Of a stretch of 6,878 nucleotides of DNA, positions 6,421 to 6,878 are shown in pieces. Every line of letters begins with the position of its first letter. Position 1 is the first letter of the stretch. The translations under genes and the position numbers were made by a program. This DNA is from Bacteroidota bacterium (GTDB lineage: Bacteria > Bacteroidota > Bacteroidia > Flavobacteriales > Weeksellaceae). The stretch lies in assembly GCA_023388015.1 (NCBI GenBank), contig JAEWHB010000247.1, positions 1 through 6,878 of the forward strand, given 5' to 3'. The notes under the pieces were generated by a model. The model had not been told where the DNA came from. It did no database searches and saw only the letters and a list, made by a program, of their open reading frames with translations.

Positions 6421-6809
6421 ATTATCTAATTGATACACACGTAGTTTTATGGTTCATAACCAATGATGAAAAATTACCGGGTTCAATCAAAGAAATTATT
6501 GGAAATAAAAAAAATCAATGCTTTATCAGTATTGCGAGTTATTGGGAAATCGGGATAAAAACCTCAATAGGTCGATTGGAATTAAATGCTGATTTAGAAA
6601 GTATTTTCAAAATCATTGAAAATTCCGGTTTTGATGCGCTGCCCATTACACAACAACATATCTTAAAAAATTCCACTTTAAATTTCCATCATCAAGATCC
6701 TTTCGACAGGATTTTAATCGCTCAGGCTCTTGCGGAAGATTTAACAATTATCAGCAAAGACAATCTTTTCAAAAAATACGAAGTTTCACTGATTTGGGAA
6801 ACCGATTAA
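6417..6809 (+). CDS. PIN-domain toxin, VapC family
   Basis: A 130-residue PIN-domain protein, the likely toxin of a type II toxin-antitoxin pair. PIN toxins are magnesium-dependent ribonucleases that cut tRNA or rRNA and stop translation. The acidic residues of the active site are visible: Asp6 in LIDTHVVLW, Glu44 in SYWEIGIK, Asp94 and Asp97 in HHQDPFDRILIAQA, and Asp115 in IISKD. The full PIN domain is present, with normal length, and nothing suggests inactivation. The variant with DTHVVLW and HxDPFDR is the one commonly paired with DUF2281 antitoxins, which fits its partner. Translation is coupled to the antitoxin by an ATGA overlap. Its TAA (6807-6809) is directly followed by the reverse-strand stop of the RNase R-like gene. 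The RNA target cannot be read from sequence. Confidence 0.92.
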   Translation: MNYLIDTHVVLWFITNDEKLPGSIKEIIGNKKNQCFISIASYWEIGIKTSIGRLELNADLESIFKIIENSGFDALPITQQHILKNSTLNFHHQDPFDRILIAQALAEDLTIISKDNLFKKYEVSLIWETD

Positions 6810-6845
6810 TTATCCTAACAACTCAAAATCCAACTGTTTGTTTCG
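6808..6845. repeat. Direct repeat copy B (within the intact rnr 3' end)
   Basis: Partner of 6090-6127, with 35 of 38 bases identical in the same orientation. This copy forms the last codons of the RNase R-like reading frame, and its first two bases are the end of the toxin's TAA. All three differences from copy A fall in codons CAG/CAA, TTG/CTG and TTA/TTG, which leave the protein unchanged. Confidence 0.9.
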
Positions 6846-6878
6846 CAAATCGGCTTTAGCAACACGAATCATCACTTT
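6810..6878 (-). CDS. rnr: C-terminus of an RNase R-like protein (5' part outside window)
   Basis: Only the last 22 codons and the stop are in the window, read from the window end down to TAA at 6812-6810: KVMIRVAKADLRNKQLDFELLG. The pattern of a basic VRVxxxDL segment followed by xxKQLDFEL is the way the C-terminal S1 RNA-binding domain of RNase R ends. RNase R is a processive 3'-to-5' exoribonuclease that degrades structured RNA. Other S1-domain proteins cannot be fully excluded on 22 residues. The gene end overlaps direct repeat B, and its stop codon abuts the toxin stop codon. The orphan stub at 6130-6092 is a second copy of this end. Whether the rest of the gene is intact lies outside the window. 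Confidence 0.65.
   Translation of the reverse strand, partial: KVMIRVAKADLRNKQLDFELLG

Larger units (their letters stand above)
6128..6845. mobile_element. Putative minimal toxin-antitoxin cassette inserted at the rnr 3' end
   Basis: This is one repeat-to-repeat unit of 718 bases: one copy of the 38-base repeat, a promoter, a candidate operator, the antitoxin gene and the toxin gene. Like elements that enter the 3' end of a gene, it leaves a gene-end copy at each boundary, with the long gene reading into one copy. No integrase, transposase or terminal inverted repeat is visible, so it is either a passenger moved by enzymes in trans or the product of recombination between related chromosomes. 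The boundaries are set only by the repeats; that it is mobile is inference. Confidence 0.5.

Noticed and set aside
6211..6809. Low GC of the toxin-antitoxin genes as proof of foreign origin
   Set aside because: A sample (6481-6540) has 15 G/C of 60, against 30 of 60 in the antiporter (2641-2700), but the glycosyltransferase is equally AT-rich (16 of 60 at 4501-4560). Composition does not separate the cassette from the host.
6090..6845. Insertion sequence or integron cassette
   Set aside because: No transposase, integrase, terminal inverted repeats or recombination site of known type is visible; the only boundaries are the rnr-derived direct repeats.
1..6878. CRISPR array or phage genes
   Set aside because: I saw no regularly spaced repeats and no phage-type proteins.

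Overview
The window looks like chromosomal DNA of a Bacteroidota member, most likely a flavobacterium (Flavobacteriales). The signs are AT-rich intergenic DNA, promoter-like elements of the Bacteroidota form TAnnTTTG, starts without clear Shine-Dalgarno sequences, and the gene types present. I cannot fix the genus from the sequence alone.

Layout. Positions 1-894 (+) hold the C-terminal end of a small protein, possibly lipocalin-like, and an OmpA-family glycine-zipper lipoprotein, probably one transcript, closed by a hairpin terminator at 918-954. On the minus strand follow a D-2-hydroxyacid dehydrogenase (1991 to 1047) and, 16 bases after its stop, a tRNA-Ala(GGC) (1030 to 954). A divergent promoter region (1992-2099) separates these from a tight plus-strand operon: sufE (2100-2525), a KefB/C-type cation:proton antiporter with an RCK domain (2529-4418) and a GT9 glycosyltransferase (4408-5397). 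A LysE-family exporter on the minus strand (6069 to 5398) meets the glycosyltransferase stop codon to stop codon. Last comes a DUF2281/VapB antitoxin and PIN/VapC toxin pair (6211-6809, +), which meets the C-terminus of a minus-strand RNase R-like gene (6878 to 6810), again stop to stop.

Most notable point. The last 11 codons plus stop of the RNase R-like gene occur twice: intact at 6808-6845, and as an orphan stub at 6090-6127, just upstream of lysE. These 38-base direct repeats (35 identical) bracket the toxin-antitoxin pair and its promoter, 718 bases apart. The simplest reading is that a minimal toxin-antitoxin cassette entered the 3' end of rnr, splitting an older rnr-lysE arrangement while leaving rnr with a complete C-terminus. 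All three base differences between the copies are synonymous in the rnr frame, which suggests that one copy came from a diverged rnr allele. No integrase or transposase is visible.

No other stretch of more than 300 bases lacks a gene. The remaining genes are housekeeping or envelope functions of ordinary appearance.
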